A stretch of 64,000 nucleotides of DNA from Carposina sasakii (GCA_014607495.2 CP053175.1:8370001-8434000), one strand, 5' to 3'; counted from the stretch's first letter, positions 12,801 to 22,999 are shown. Notes: generated from the letters alone by a model not told the origin. Program-made: numbers and translations.

Positions 12801-15800
12801 TTTCCCTGAACTTGCCGATCTCTCGGTGGATGACGTCACGCTTCTCCTCTGATATATCTGCCTCTTCGAGAACGCGCGCCGTTTTCGAGATCGCTTCCTC
12901 TGTGGAATTTAAATGGAAATTAATACAATAATTGTGTTTGATTAGAGTCTTTTGAATTTCACAATAAAAAACAAAAATACAAAAATAAACTTTAGTTGGA
13001 AAACAATTTTTTCATGGGCTCACATAAGTTAATTGTGCAATTCTTTTTTGAAGTTGTTTCCCAATGTTTCCATTCATCATTATCATCCATCATAAATCAT
13101 GTATACACTAAGCTCTAAGAGGCGGCTCGTGATATTTTAACATTTTTTTTACTATGAGCGCAAGCAAAATTACGTATGAAAGGTCACAAGGCTACTGCCA
13201 CAGGGGGGGTTTTGCCCATATCCACATTATCTATGTTCTACTGGGTGTAAAAAGACAACTTTGTTCTTTTAATACCTCGTATTCTTTGTAACATCACGAT
13301 CATTTTATTCTATGGAAGCACCCCTGGAAAACCACGCGTTTCCAAGATATTGAGGTCCAAAGTTACATGAATATCAGCATTTTTTTTAAATAAATCCATC
13401 TGGAAACAGTTAACAAACATTTTTTTAAAAGACACCATATTAATATTTAAAAATGTTAGTTTTGTAGGTACATTTGTCAATTGAATACATTTCTTGCAAT
13501 AATTTATTTTTTAATTTTTTTCGTTTCCCAGGGTTGGTTCCATAAAAAAAAATGATTGTTACTTTACAAAGAATACGAGGTATTAAAATAACAACGTTGT
13601 CTTTTTACACCCTGTATACATATAATAAAACTAGTAGTCGCCCGCAATTCCGTCCGCGTGTACTGAAAAAAGACCAAAATGTCGAAATTATCTGGGATAA
13701 AAATATTTTCCCGGGATAAAAACATTTTCCCATGATAAAAAGTAGTGTTGTATATTGGTTAGTTGAGGGTTAAGTGGGACCTGCCTGTCATTCATATATT
13801 CCTGAAAACTGCATGGGACAAAAAATCATTCTTTTGGGTATTGTTGCGTTGATAAAGGTCTATAATATTTTTTCTCATATATCTTCCATGTACAGACAGC
13901 GATCCGTTACATTTTTATTAATAAGTACATAGGTATGAGAAGCTCTCGGTGTTGTGGTGGTTACCTTTCTGCAGCGCCTCGTAGTTGTTGATCTCGTGCT
14001 GGTACTCGATGTCTAGCTGTGCGAGCCGCCGCGCCGCCGCCTCGTCCAGCGAGCGTGCGCGCGCCGCGCCCCCCCCACCCGCTGACCGCTGCTCCGCTGT
14101 GCACACATATGATGATGATGATCTCCGATCGTATTTAAATAAAACCGATCTCTACGGAGATTGGCCAGATACGCAGGAGATATTATAGTGCACAAGTGTG
14201 TGCGCAAACACAGATGCACTCTCCATTCCGTTACTCTCATAGTCCGATGGGACGGAAAGCCGACACGACCGGAGAGAGATCAGGCGCAGGACCGACGGTT
14301 TTACGTGCTTTCCGAGGCACGAGCTAAGTGACAATTTTGCAACATTAAAATCTGTACATGAAATAAATTCATTAGTACAGGCCTGTGACTGGGATCGAAC
14401 TTACACTTCCTGCTTGGAAGGTGCACGTCTTAACCTTATACACATATATACATTATACCATACTAATATCCTGATTTACTACGACAGACACTACACTGTA
14501 CACCTATGCTGTATGATGCTGACAGAGCAGCTGCTGTGTATGCTGCACCGCAGGACGCATGCCGGACTACACCACACCATACACAAACACAAAATAGGTG
14601 CACAGTCGTCAAATTACCAAAGAACAGCCAGACAACCTTATTTTCTTAATTCCAAAGTTATGTGGATGCTAGCATTCCTAGCTCAGCAAAATAATAAACA
14701 GGCAGCTATGCCAAATGTGGCTTTGTAATCTACTTCATAATCCTGCAATTATGGCTACCCCATTACAGGAAGGTTGTCAATCATGGGCACTTAACAAATC
14801 CCACTACAAAAAGCTAGAAATTTGTCAAAACACTATGGATCGAAGTATGATGGGAAAGCGACTATCTGATAAAGTTAGAAATATAGATATAAAGAAATGT
14901 ACTAAAACAAAAGATATTACTACAACAATTAAGAGATTAAAGTGGAAATGGGCAGGTCACACAGTCAGAGGAAGAGAAAAGTGGTCTAAAGCAATAATGT
15001 ACTGGTTTACCGGAGACAAAAAGAGGAAATGTGGCAGGCCAACAAGATATTGGGATGATGAAATTAAAAGTGTGGCAGGAGGTTGCTGGACTACAATAGC
15101 AAAGGATAGGGATAAATGGAAAGAGTTAGGGGAGGCCTTTGCCTACAAAAGGCATACAGACAGTAAATAAATAATTATATTAGTTAAGAGCAAAAATGTA
15201 TTTACAAAAAATTGTCAGAAATAAAGGCTATTTTTTTTTTTTATTATTATTTATTACAGGAATACAACTGTGAGTATATTAATGTTTGGGACAGCTATCT
15301 TATCACATGCATAACTCAAGCATGAAAGTAGAAAGAATAACGGAGAGAGTGTTGTCAATACACAGAGTGAGACATTCATAGTAAGCTCGGTAACTCCATG
15401 GAGTAGGGATGTGTAATGACGCGTTATCCGCCCACACATACAAAGTGAGCTCGGAGTCTACTACTAGAAAATACGCACACATGCGCAACGCGCCGCCATT
15501 ACGGTGCTTCAATCTATGCATTGACAGCATTACGCCCATTGTTCTTTATACATTCATAACCGCAAGTAGTTAAGAACTTAAGCTTAACGTAGGCTAATCA
15601 GTACTTAATTTGTTGATATATTTGTCAAACATTGTGTGTAAAGAATGCAATTTCTCACACTTGATATACTCTGAATATCAATGGCATACTATGTGTAAAT
15701 CCGGGAGGTGGGCAGCAGCACCTCCCGTGTTGACTACATAGTCCAAAATACAAACTGCAGTCATCGACCCGCCTGCCCAGCGTGGTGACTATTGGCAAAT

Positions 15801-16545
15801 ACCCCCCATGGCTGTCTTGTGGTGTGCCCTGGGGGAGGCCTACGTCCAGCAGTGGACTGTAATAGGCTGATGATGATGACTATGTGTAAATATATAAAAA
15901 AAACCATTACAGTTAATCCTTACATTTGTATGCATCTACAAGAGCCTGCATCTTGCCATCAGTCCTTGCGACCAGCTTCTTCTCCGCTACCTGCCGCTCG
16001 TGCATCAGCCTGACGCAGCGCAGCGCCGCCTCGGGGTTCGCAAACTCACAGAACCCAAACGTGGACACCCTTTTCCAGTTTAGAACGGGCCCGCACGCTC
16101 CTACCATGGCACGGATCATCGAATCTGGCGCCCTGCTTGTTATATTTCCTGGAAATTTAACAAACAATACATACAGATATCTCAGATTCAATAGAAAACT
16201 TAACATGTGACAATAATTTCTTTCGAGATATAAAAAGGCTACAGTCGTACATACCTATGAACACAGTGATGGGCGGTCCGTCATCATTAGACCCGTTATT
16301 TCGGGTAGGCCCTCGTGAGATAACCGCCTGACCGTTGCTAGGCGGCGCCGGCAGCAGGGCCCCTCGGCCGCCGCCCCCGTACGCCCCTACCATGACCTGC
16401 TGATATAAAACTTGGTTTCAATCATCCCTTGGCAACGAAATTGTTAGGTTATAAACGAAAAACTTACGTGTGTAGCTACGGGCATTGTGACAACGCCTGG
16501 TGCGATTCCGTATGGCACCAGAGGCGGTCTAGGCGGAAAAGACAT
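692..16545 (-). CDS. RBM25: RNA-binding protein 25 gene, 10 exons, 3' end outside the window
   Basis: Splicing regulator that associates with U1 snRNP in nuclear speckles (family knowledge). Exons in transcript order: 16545-16468, 16399-16255, 16148-15924, 14096-13965, 12899-12793, 7388-7078, 6344-6246, 5580-5500, 1765-1544, 853-692. All junctions are GT/AG and phases match throughout, giving about 520 codons. The order is a Pro-rich N-terminus starting MSFPPRPPLVPYG, an RRM at about residues 69-149 (VFIGNI and FGFCEF), the conserved segment with SEEKRDVIHREIGKFR, long Arg/Glu/Asp/Lys low-complexity tracts, and the KEFLEDYDDERDDHKYYK signature. The C-terminal PWI domain must lie beyond base 1. 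The start is the first ATG after an upstream untranslated region and gives the family N-terminus. Introns are full of repeats. Very confident identification; an extra alternative exon cannot be excluded. Confidence 0.92.
945..1040 (-). repeat. tRNA-derived SINE, copy 1
   Basis: Read on the minus strand: GTAGCTCAGTGGTAAGAGC (box A) and GATTCGATTCCC (box B), then GAAGAATTTTTTCC and an A/T-rich tail. Same family as 5660-5768 and 7860-7980. Confidence 0.75.
1544..1765 (-). CDS. RBM25: RBM25 exon 9 (RE/SR repeats, DEEARERKRLDKRAREKE)
   Basis: A 222-nt phase 2-2 exon: Glu/Arg dipeptides, then Ser-Arg/Asp-rich sequence, then a charged helix ending EAAYQER, where the family's YQERLK motif crosses into the next exon. 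Donor GTATGG. Confidence 0.87.
2555..2632 (-). repeat. 3' tail of an RTE-type LINE
   Basis: Reverse copy of the AGGCCTACGTCCAGCAGTGG tail, starting with a CTTCTTCTTCTTC run. Confidence 0.65.
2850..3075 (+). repeat. Dispersed repeat family A, copy 1
   Basis: Contains CCTTTATCTCTTACGGGGTA and TGGTGCCACTTCTGACCAAT. Other copies are at 4935-5165 and, reversed, 19428-19573. Very common in moth genomes; class not determined. Confidence 0.7.
4020..4330 (-). repeat. Dispersed repeat family B, copy 1
   Basis: A unit of about 310 bp running between AACGGATCGCTGTCTGTACA and the outer CACGCGCACGGAGTAGCGGG. Other copies are at 13630-13920 and 22020-22335. No coding potential. Confidence 0.65.
4935..5165 (+). 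repeat. Dispersed repeat family A, copy 2
   Basis: Near-identical to 2850-3075 over about 200 bp. Confidence 0.7.
5500..5580 (-). CDS. RBM25: RBM25 exon 8 (RE repeats)
   Basis: An 81-nt phase 2-2 exon of Glu/Arg dipeptides with an REIRER interruption. Acceptor TTTGCAG, donor GTAAGT. Frame-neutral if skipped. Confidence 0.82.
5660..5768 (-). repeat. tRNA-derived SINE, copy 2
   Basis: Minus strand: GTAGCTCAGTTGGTAACAGC (box A) and GGTTCGAGTCCC (box B), tail GAAGAATTTTTTC. It lies 80 bp from exon 8. Confidence 0.75.
6005..6085 (-). repeat. 3' tail of an RTE-type LINE
   Basis: Reverse copy with ATCATCATCATCTTGCAGTC and AAGGCCTTCCCCAGGGCACG. Confidence 0.65.
6246..6344 (-). CDS. RBM25: RBM25 exon 7 (RE repeats)
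   Basis: A 99-nt phase 2-2 exon coding RGKDRRE and then Glu/Arg dipeptides. Acceptor CTTAACAG, donor GTAAGA. It can be skipped without changing the frame. Confidence 0.83.
6570..7035. repeat. MITE with ATAGGCTATTTGA ends
   Basis: Terminal inverted repeats ATAGGCTATTTGA and TCAAATAGCCTAT enclose about 460 bp with no ORF. The right end is 40 bp from RBM25 exon 6. The element sits in intron 6. Confidence 0.65.
7078..7388 (-). CDS. RBM25: RBM25 exon 6 (RD/KE low-complexity)
   Basis: Starts DEADVVVRRKRDHKDEKEKD and continues as alternating Lys/Arg-Asp/Glu residues. Much of it is a tandem array of an approximately 24-bp in-frame unit coding RDKERDKD. Ends RRRSTS plus two bases (phase 2), donor GTAATT. 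Confidence 0.87.
7719..8036. repeat. MITE interrupted by a tRNA-derived SINE
   Basis: Inverted ends CCCCAATTCTCA and TGAGAATTGGGG, each followed inward by a GCTCGACAT-type motif, enclose the SINE at 7860-7980. The SINE therefore landed inside an older MITE. Confidence 0.6.
7860..7980 (+). repeat. tRNA-derived SINE, copy 3
   Basis: GGGTCAGTGGTAAGAGCGC (box A) and GGTTCGATTCCC (box B), then GAGGAATTTTTTCC and ATTTCTTTATTAATAAATTT. Plus-strand counterpart of copies 1 and 2. Confidence 0.78.
8194..8466. repeat. Foldback MITE of the ACAGGGTGTAAC type
   Basis: Long inverted arms of about 90 bp: AGGGTATGTTAAGCGAAAAG near the left end and its complement near the right end, bounded by ACAGGATGTAAC and GTTACACCCTGTA. 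Should fold into a hairpin. Confidence 0.75.
8695..8797 (+). repeat. 3' end of an RTE-type LINE
   Basis: Translates as GWMQAASDRSEWRLLGEAYV then QQWTS, the C-terminus of lepidopteran RTE-type endonuclease-reverse transcriptases. It is followed by ATGATGATG. Confidence 0.7.
9450..9925. repeat. Degenerate tandem repeat
   Basis: Five or six diverged copies, roughly 80-100 bp each, of a unit with AGGGGCGTTT and AAAATACGTCG...GAGCGTT. Read by eye; period approximate. No coding frame. Confidence 0.5.
10120..10290. other. GC-rich island inside RBM25 intron 5
   Basis: About 170 bp, strongly GC- and CpG-rich, in a surrounding AT-rich intron. On the minus strand an ATG at 10284 opens a short frame that runs into a good donor, GTAAGTGG, at 10217; a possible acceptor GTGTGCAG ends at 10296. 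It could be an alternative promoter or exon, or an unrelated CpG island. Confidence 0.35.
10448..10850. repeat. MITE with ATACAGGGTGTA ends
   Basis: Inverted ends ATACAGGGTGTAGCCAGG and CCTGGCTGTTACTTACACCC, about 400 bp apart, non-coding. Confidence 0.7.
10851..12650. other. RBM25 intron 5, unassigned part
   Basis: About 1.8 kb of AT-rich intron. I see only a short GT microsatellite near 11954 and no gene or clear mobile element. Confidence 0.5.
12663..12792 (-). promoter_or_regulatory. G-run cluster just inside an RBM25 donor
   Basis: In the transcript strand, eight runs of four to seven G occur within about 130 nt starting at the exon 5 donor. Such runs act as intronic splicing enhancers and can form G-quadruplexes (established for other genes). 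A role here is inference. Confidence 0.4.
12793..12899 (-). CDS. RBM25: RBM25 exon 5 (conserved EEKRDVIHREIGKFR segment)
   Basis: Encodes EADISEEKRDVIHREIGKFR, the best conserved stretch between the RRM and the RE/RD region. Ends in phase 0 at donor GTAAGG, which is followed by an unusually G-rich intron start. Confidence 0.9.
13241..13617. repeat. MITE with GGTGTAAAAAGACAAC ends
   Basis: Arms of about 55 bp: GGTGTAAAAAGACAAC and AATACCTCGTATTCTTTGTA on the left, complement on the right ending GTTGTCTTTTTACACCCTGT. Interior related to family C. Confidence 0.72.
13630..13920 (+). repeat. Dispersed repeat family B, copy 2
   Basis: Begins TAGTCGCCCGCAATTCCGTC and ends AGCGATCCGTTACATTTTTA, 45 bp before RBM25 exon 4. 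Confidence 0.65.
13965..14096 (-). CDS. RBM25: RBM25 exon 4
   Basis: GC-rich exon coding a Gly/Ala linker and then LDEAAARRLAQLDIEYQHEI. Acceptor TGTGCACAG, donor GTAACC. Phases fit exons 3 and 5. It lies 3 kb from exon 5 in otherwise AT-rich DNA. Confidence 0.82.
14375..14440 (-). repeat. tRNA-related SINE fragment
   Basis: Read on the minus strand it contains a box B-like AAGTTCGATCCCAGTC. Short and diverged. Confidence 0.4.
14700..15175 (+). pseudogene. RTE-type LINE, 3' fragment of the reverse transcriptase ORF
   Basis: An open frame of about 140 codons (to TAA near 15170) carries the C-terminal features of RTE endonuclease-reverse transcriptases: LKWKWAGHTVRGREKWSKAI, a K.KCGRPTRYWDDEI motif and KDRDKWKELGEAFA. 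The endonuclease and polymerase core are absent, so this is a 5'-truncated copy, as usual after target-primed insertion. An A/T-rich tail with a T run follows at about 15230. It lies in RBM25 intron 3, antisense to that gene. Confidence 0.75.
15770..15885 (+). repeat. 3' tail of an RTE-type LINE
   Basis: Contains GGGGGAGGCCTACGTCCAGC and AATAGGCTGATGATGATGA; ends 40 bp from RBM25 exon 3. Confidence 0.7.
15924..16148 (-). CDS. RBM25: RBM25 exon 3 (RRM core)
   Basis: Completes the RRM: NITSRAPDSMIRAMVGACG, then VLNWKRV, the RNP1-like FGFCEF, and the helix after it ending in KMQALVDAYK. The incoming phase matches exon 2. Donor GTAAGG; ends in phase 1. Confidence 0.9.
16255..16399 (-). CDS. RBM25: RBM25 exon 2
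   Basis: Begins after a tandem CAGCAG acceptor, so a one-codon alternative (NAGNAG) start is possible. It encodes a Gly/Pro/Ala-rich linker and then PPITVFIG, the RNP2 strand of the RRM. Donor GTATGT; ends in phase 1. Confidence 0.88.
16468..16545 (-). CDS. RBM25: RBM25 exon 1
   Basis: Start ATG at 16545; 26 codons beginning MSFPPRPPLVPYGIAPG, the Pro-rich N-terminus typical of the family. Donor GTAAGT follows at 16467. Ends in phase 0. Confidence 0.9.
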
Positions 16546-18115
16546 CACTTCACGCTCCTAACCACATTCGTCGCTGAGATATGATGACTTTTTAACCACA
16601 AGTGACGCGTCCACTACACTGCAAGTCAGATGCCTGTTTTTAATTGTCTTCCACTTCACTATATTACACAACACTAATTATCTATAAACAACTTGAATCA
16701 CTGTGATCGCGTATTTTTCACACAACCTATTCAAAACTAATTTGTAATAGTCTAAATTTCTAAAATTAAAAGCTAGAATTAAAAAATAAAGCACTGACCG
16801 GCCATATTTTTCAAAACTGACTGGCGGCCATGTTGCTTTTTATTTATTTTCGCTATGGCAGTCCCTTGAGATTTAAAGTATATAAATCATACAGCCAAAA
16901 CTTTATTTTAACATTTTATGGAAGGAAATACCTACTCAACGAATTAGCCAATTTAAAATGATAGAATAGTAAAATGTTACATACTTACATGCGAATCATT
17001 TATACATACTAGCCTACGCAGTACGAACCGTTGTCCATGTCCACCCTCTATTTATAAAGTCTATCGTCCAACCGTTCATCTGAGGTCCACCCTCCTCTTG
17101 AAAATGGCATTAGGTAACAAGGAACAAAGACATCGTCTGCTTGTATTTGTTTTGTGGTAGTATGTATCTGTACAGTTTGGTAAATACCATGAAGAATGTA
17201 TAAAAGAGGAGGTGGGACTATGCACTGAGTCATGTGGCAATCGTGAGGCCATGACGTCATGATAGGGACGGAGTTTCAGAGTAAACGTGTTCAGCGCCAG
17301 TGTAATGCAGTAGCTGTAACCACACGCTTGTACTCCGAAATGTAACCGTATTAAAATTACAAAGACACTAGCGCTTTTATCAGGGTACTTTTTTTACTAA
17401 AACGTAGTATAATATTGCCATCTAGCGATGAGTAATTGCACTAGTAAAACAATCTTGAACCATATTGGTAATGAGCAAGTAGTTTTGACTAGTCCGTTAG
17501 AGAGTAAGTATATTCTTTGGACTAGTCACTACAAGATGGTTTCTATGTAAATGGGTAGGGCTAGTATTCAATGCTCCCCTCGTCCCATACTTCGCCCCCG
17601 CTCCGCGGCATACTATTTTTGTATGAAAATATACTTAGCCGCTACTCCTCTTTTATTTCTTCTCCATGGTAAATACGTTTGTACAACCAACCAGTAGGTA
17701 TTAAACCAAGGGTTAACTAGACCACACCATGGTAAGACCGTGGTGTATTAAGGTATTATCTTTGCACTTACCCATTGTCTTAACTTTCCGGATTTAAAAA
17801 TAACAACAAATATTTATAAAGCATTTATTGATAAAATATTGTACAATATGTAACTAATAATAGGATAATTAAGTTCCTACACCCGGTCAAATAATCAAAT
17901 AATGGGGTAAAATGATGTGCAACCCCGAATATTCACACAATTTATGGATAACAGGAATTGCATACGGAGTTCATAAAAAATATTCTCCTTTTGTTACACC
18001 CTGTATATTACAAAATTTATCGCTCATCCCTTTAATTATAAGACCGGGTAAAGTACATAAGGCAATTAGGTATATATCACAGCAAAAATCTTATTATATT
18101 ATTACCTATGTAACT
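16546..18115. other. Region upstream of RBM25
   Basis: Contains the RBM25 5' UTR and promoter, with no TATA box I would defend, then AT-rich intergenic DNA. A short GC-rich patch lies at about 17580-17610. No gene recognised. Confidence 0.5.
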
Positions 18116-18354
18116 ATTAGAATTTATTAAGACAAATACAAAAAGATATAAATTTATTTCAAGCTGAAAAGCTACACAAGGATACATACAAGTGAAAACC
18201 CAGCTTCCTGGAGGAAGTACAGAGGAGAGATGCAACAATTAAATTAACAAACATTGCACCTCATCTGTTTTCATGCTTGGGCGTAGGTAGCCACAGGTGG
18301 AGCTCTGACCTGTACAGTACCTAAACTCACCTTAAAACTTTATTACCTACTAGT

Positions 18355-19095
18355 GGCCCGCCCTCGCTTCGCTTCGGTACATATCAATACATAGATACAA
18401 CTTTATATGTAGGTACAGCGGTTTTCGTTTAAATTTGGAACTCCCGTTGGTCCCCTTCCCGTGGGAATTTCGGGAAATCCGTTCTTAGAGCTTTCTTGTA
18501 GCCCTAATCCGATTTCAGCTTCGTATAAATAGCGGTTTTCGTAAAAAAATTAAATTCCCGTAACTCCCCTTCCCATAGGAATTTCGGGAAATCCGTTCTT
18601 AGTGCTCCCTCGCAGTCCCTAATGAACATACAGGTCCAATTTCAAATTCATATGTATCGCAGTTGTAAAAAAATGAATTCCCATTTGTCCCCTTCCCGTG
18701 GGAATTTCGGGAAATCCGTTTTGAGTCCTTCCTCGTTGTCCCCAATGAACATATATGCCCGATTTCAGCTTCATATGTATAGCGGTTCTCGTAAAAATTA
18801 TGAATTCCCGTTAGTCCCCTTCCCGTGGGAATTTCGGGAAATCCGTTTTTAGTCCTTCCTCGTTGTCCCCAATGAACATATATGCCCGATTTCAGCTTCA
18901 TATGTATAGCGGTTTTCGTAAAAAATATTAAATTCCCGTTGGTCGCCTTCCCGTGGGAATATCGGGAAATTCTTATAGCCTATGTTCATCCAGGTCCAAT
19001 AAGGATTCTAACGGTGATAGAATTTTTGAAATCGGTCCAGTAGTTTCGGAGCCTATTCATTACAACCAAACAAACAAAGTTTTCCTCTTTATAAT
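18355..19095. repeat. Dispersed element with internal minisatellite, copy 1
   Basis: Five units of roughly 100-130 bp, each with CCCGTGGGAATTTCGGGAAA and AATGAACATATATGCCCGAT. The element ends GAAATCGGTCCAGTAGTTTC and TTTATAATATTAGAGTAGA. The same arrangement recurs at 55745-56546. The ORFs through it are by-products of the period. Confidence 0.75.
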
Positions 19096-19427
19096 ATTAG
19101 AGTAGATTTATACACTTTATTGAGACAAAACACATACAAAAAATACAAATATTATTTATTTCAAGCTGAAAAGCTACACAAGGATACATACAAGTGAAAA
19201 CCCAGCTTCCTGGAGGAAGTACAGAGGAGAGATGCAACAACTAAATTAACAAACATTGCACCTCATCTGTTTTCATGCTTGGGCGTAGGTAGCCACCGGG
19301 TAGGGCTCTGACCTGTAAGGTACCTAAACTCACCTTAACTTTATTATTACCTATTTAAACACTTTGTTGAGACAAAACAAGGACAAAAAAAATACATATA
19401 TTATTTATTTCAAGCTGAAAATCTACA

Positions 19428-19573
19428 TGGGCTGACCACCTGTCACTACTAACCGAACTTGTACATCTCAACTATACCCTCAAAATTGGTCAGAAGTGGC
19501 ACCATGTGGTTCTATCGGCCCTTGGTGCTCTGCCTACCCCGTAAGGGATGAAGGCGTGATTATATGTATGTAT
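19428..19573 (-). repeat. Dispersed repeat family A, copy 3 (partial)
   Basis: Reverse copy containing CTGACCACCTGTCACTACTA and CTTGGTGCTCTGCCTACCCC, inserted into the third 255-bp unit. Confidence 0.7.
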
Positions 19574-20483
19574 GAAAAGCTACACAAGGATACATACATG
19601 TGAAAAACCTAGCTTCCTGGAGGAAGAACAAAAGAGAGATGCAACAATTAAATAAACAAACATTGCACCTCACCAGACTTCATGCATGGGCGTACCCATG
19701 ATGGGGCTCGGTATGTAAATCTTTTGTTCATATTTGTATGAAGATGTAGCAATTGAAAACAGGCAATTTGGGACTGACCCTAAAATACAAATAGGAGAGT
19801 TAACAAAAGACGCTAATACGTATGTAGCGGCACCTTTAGAAGCGAAGTCAAATTTGTATGGACGCTAATACGCGTAAAAGAACTTTTGTTCTGCAGCTAT
19901 ATTAAATATTGCGTTTATAAATATGGTCACAAAACAAAAGTTGCTGTAAATGATGCAGGTGGACATGTGATGTTGTAATTTTCAATTAATTTCACCTTTG
20001 AAAAATGGACTTGCCCACTTAATTTTGAAGGCTTATACTACCTCATTTGGACACATAATCAAATTGTAATTTTACAGATAGGTATGATTTTGATTATTTA
20101 TTCTGATAACAATAAGATGTTATTAAGATTCATCCATAGGAAACTACCTCATTCGAATTATACTGGTTCTGTAGGGCAGGGGTTCCCAAACTCTTCTCAC
20201 CGTAGCACCATTGTTGTGCTAAAAAAATTGCTTCTCTTAAAGTGGTTGGCAAGACTCGGGAATAATTTGCTAGTTACATACCTATTATGTGACTATTCCC
20301 TATGTATAATATTATTAATTTAGACTGCCCCACCCTGAGACAACGGCTGACTACGCCCACGTCTTCACGCCAATCTACTCAGATTGCGTCATAAAGTTTA
20401 TTTGACACTAAAAGCCACGTAAAAACACATAGATGAAAAGCCTTGCTGACATAAATAAAAAAGATTTCTTAATAATTCTTCTA

Positions 20484-20690
20484 CAAGGTGTAACAGAAGG
20501 GGTATGTTAATTGAAACCAGTCTAGAACGATAAGCTACAAAGATACAATGCCATCCAAGCTATCAGGAAAAAATAAAAAATCATGGATATAAATCGAATC
20601 CTCATCCTTTTGTGGATAAAATATGTTATTTATATGTAGTGGGCTATTTTCATAGTGTTTCCTCTAACATACACGTTTTGTTACACTTTT
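20484..20690. repeat. Diverged ACAGGGTGTAAC-type MITE
   Basis: GGTGTAACAGAAGGGGTATG on the left and TAACATACACGTTTTGTTAC on the right; a worn relative of 8194-8466. Confidence 0.5.
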
Positions 20691-20774
20691 GTTACCTCGA
20701 CTGCGTGTTTTTTCTATACATTTTTTTTTCTACGTAACATTGTCGGAAATATTGTGGCCGAAACGAAACATAAT

Positions 20775-21135
20775 ACAGGATGATTTTTGGTCGTCAACGT
20801 TCCCGCAAACTACGGAATCTCCTCATCATCACGATAATTTTCCTCCATGGAAGCATACCTGGGAAGTGTGTGGTTTCCAAAATATTAGGGTCCAAAGTTG
20901 AGTAAATAGACTGCGTTTTTCTGCATAAATGCACATAGACGCATGTAGCAAGATTTTTCACGAGAAGTAATTAATATCTGTCTATAAATAAACTAGCATA
21001 AACACTAGACACTATAAATTTCGCCAGATCAAGTAATTAAAAAAAAAATTCAAGATTTTTTTTTTCCTAGCATTTTTTTTAGCATAAACTTACTTTATTT
21101 TATGTATAGTAAAAAAATGTCCTGTATAGGATTCC
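20775..21135 (+). repeat. Dispersed repeat family C, copy 1
   Basis: Inverted ends ACAGGAT and ATCCTGT flank about 350 bp with TCGTCAACGTTCCCG and GTTGAGTAAATAGACTGCG. Other copies at 24356-24724 (reverse) and 56948-57320. Confidence 0.65.
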
Positions 21136-21139
21136 TTTA

Positions 21140-22015
21140 GTTGGTCGCGTAGTTGTCTTTCGACATAATGGATGGTAAATAAATAAATAAGTATATAAGC
21201 AAGTTAGTAAATAAGGCTGGGAGCCTGCCTATAAATATTTACATGTATTTATGTGTAGGCATTGCACTGCAGTACGTACACTATGCTACCACGCATGTAT
21301 TCGGTATTTATATATAATTTCCAGATTTAAACCTTTTCCCATACTATTTTGTTTTCTTATCAGTTAAAGTTTTACAAACATCTATTTAAATAACATAGGA
21401 CTAGAACATATTAGTATATAAATAGTAATCTAATTTGTACAAATGTACATGTGCGTCGCTTATATGATAACACAGTTATTATAAGTATATTTTTAACCTA
21501 ATTATTTACATCTTTGTACAGTACCTACAGAGTAATAAATATTGCTAAGAATCTTATGGAACACTGGAGAACACACACTAAATGATTAAATGATGCTATT
21601 ACATAAACAGTTCTAGTACAAGTGTCGCAGACGCCGTATTACAAAACGGCTAGGCATTTTGAATACCTACTATGAAAGAATTAATTCCTTCCAGTGCTTC
21701 GCAGGTCGTTCACACGGCACGCTCGCTTCGCTCGCTCGACTCGTGGGAAGTTATTTTGTTGTAACAGTTATAACATAACATAACCTTACCCAATTAATTA
21801 AGCAGACAAAGTCCTAGAAGCTAAATTATCTCTCTCCAAAACCCATACTTTTTACCCTAGCGGTTTTGTAATACAGCGTACTATAGGTACAATATGCCTT
21901 CGACACAGCTAAAACTATGTACCTATTTTGTTATACTGTAAGTAGGTACCTGTCACTGAAGGTATGTGCATTTAAATGAATGCCCTGTATGAAACATAAT
22001 AAACAACATAATAAA
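21140..22015. other. Intergenic DNA, nothing recognised
   Basis: AT-rich sequence with a short CG-rich patch near 21715-21745. I see no gene and no clear element. Confidence 0.5.
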
Positions 22016-22019
22016 CATC

Positions 22020-22335
22020 CAGCCCGCGACTCCGTCCGCGTGGACTACAGAAAAAACAAAATGTCGAAATTATCCGGGGTAAAAACATTTTCCCGGGATA
22101 AAAAGTAGCCTATATGTTAAGTGGGACCTGTCACAATATATTCCTGAAAACTGCATCAAATCGGTTCAGCCGTTCCTGAGACTAGCGTGCACAAACGCAC
22201 AGATAAACCGACAAACAGACAAAAATTCCAAAAATCATCGTTTTGGGTACTATTGCGTTGATAAAGGTCTCCTATAATATATTTTCTCATATATCTTCCA
22301 CGTACAGACAGCGATCCGTTACATTTTTATTATAT
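22020..22335 (+). repeat. Dispersed repeat family B, copy 3
   Basis: Runs from CCCGCGACTCCGTCCGCGTG to GCGATCCGTTACATTTTTAT, followed by a short TA microsatellite. The best preserved of the three copies. Confidence 0.7.
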
Positions 22336-22587
22336 GTATATATATATATATATGTATAAGTAGGTATTTCACGAAATAGTTCCTTTGAATGAGGGCGCTA
22401 GTTACTATGTATATGACATTACTTGTGTTTCTTTACTGCACACATTAAAATTTAGTTCCGAAATCAGATATAGGAATTATTCAATGAAACGCACTTTACA
22501 ATTAAATTAGTGAACTTCCTAATAACACGAGATATTGGCTATTCAGTTTAGTTTTACACGGACGAACTATGCTAAAAATGACTGTAG

Positions 22588-22999
22588 CAAGGGCGGATCT
22601 AGGAGCGTAGTCATGTGGGTCATGGGACCTTAGACTAGCTTAGGGGCCATCCATATATTACGTCACAGGTTAAGGGGATGGAAGGGGTCGTCAAACTGTG
22701 ACATTGTGTGACAAGAGGGTGGGTCCTAAATGATTCGTGTCATCTCATCCTAAATTCGTACGTCACATTGTCATCCAATTATCTCTAAATGTAAATTTGC
22801 AAAAAAAGCTAAATGTGACGTCACACTAGGGGGTTCTCACAAATAAATATAAATAAAATAAAGGGGCAAAAAATCATGAAATTCGTCTGACGTAATTTAT
22901 GGATGACCCCTTATGTATTGATACAATTTCACGAGCAATAGTGAAGGTCGCAAAGTTATAAAATTATGATCTTCCCCTGACACCATGTCTGGATCCGCC
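22588..22999. repeat. Nested pair of MITEs
   Basis: Outer inverted ends CAAGGGCGGATC and GATCCGCCCTTG. Inside at about 22642-22913 is a second pair, GGGGCCATCCATATATTACG and GACGTAATTTATGGATGACC. No coding content. It lies 120 bp beyond the Syx17 stop. Confidence 0.65.

Larger units (their letters stand above)
18120..19720. repeat. Low-copy tandem repeat, about 255 bp x 3, invaded twice
   Basis: Three copies of a unit with TTTATTTCAAGCTGAAAAGC and CCCAGCTTCCTGGAGGAAG, at about 18145, 19150 and 19410. A minisatellite-bearing element (about 18355-19095) separates copies 1 and 2. A reversed family A copy (19428-19573) splits copy 3. Confidence 0.65.

Noticed and set aside
15250..15275. Micro-exon between TTATTACAG and GTGAGT on the plus strand
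   Set aside because: Only about 10 nt, no flanking exons on that strand; chance.
18599..18901. 100-codon repetitive frame (GHICSLGT.. units)
   Set aside because: Arises from the minisatellite period; same at 55858-56319.
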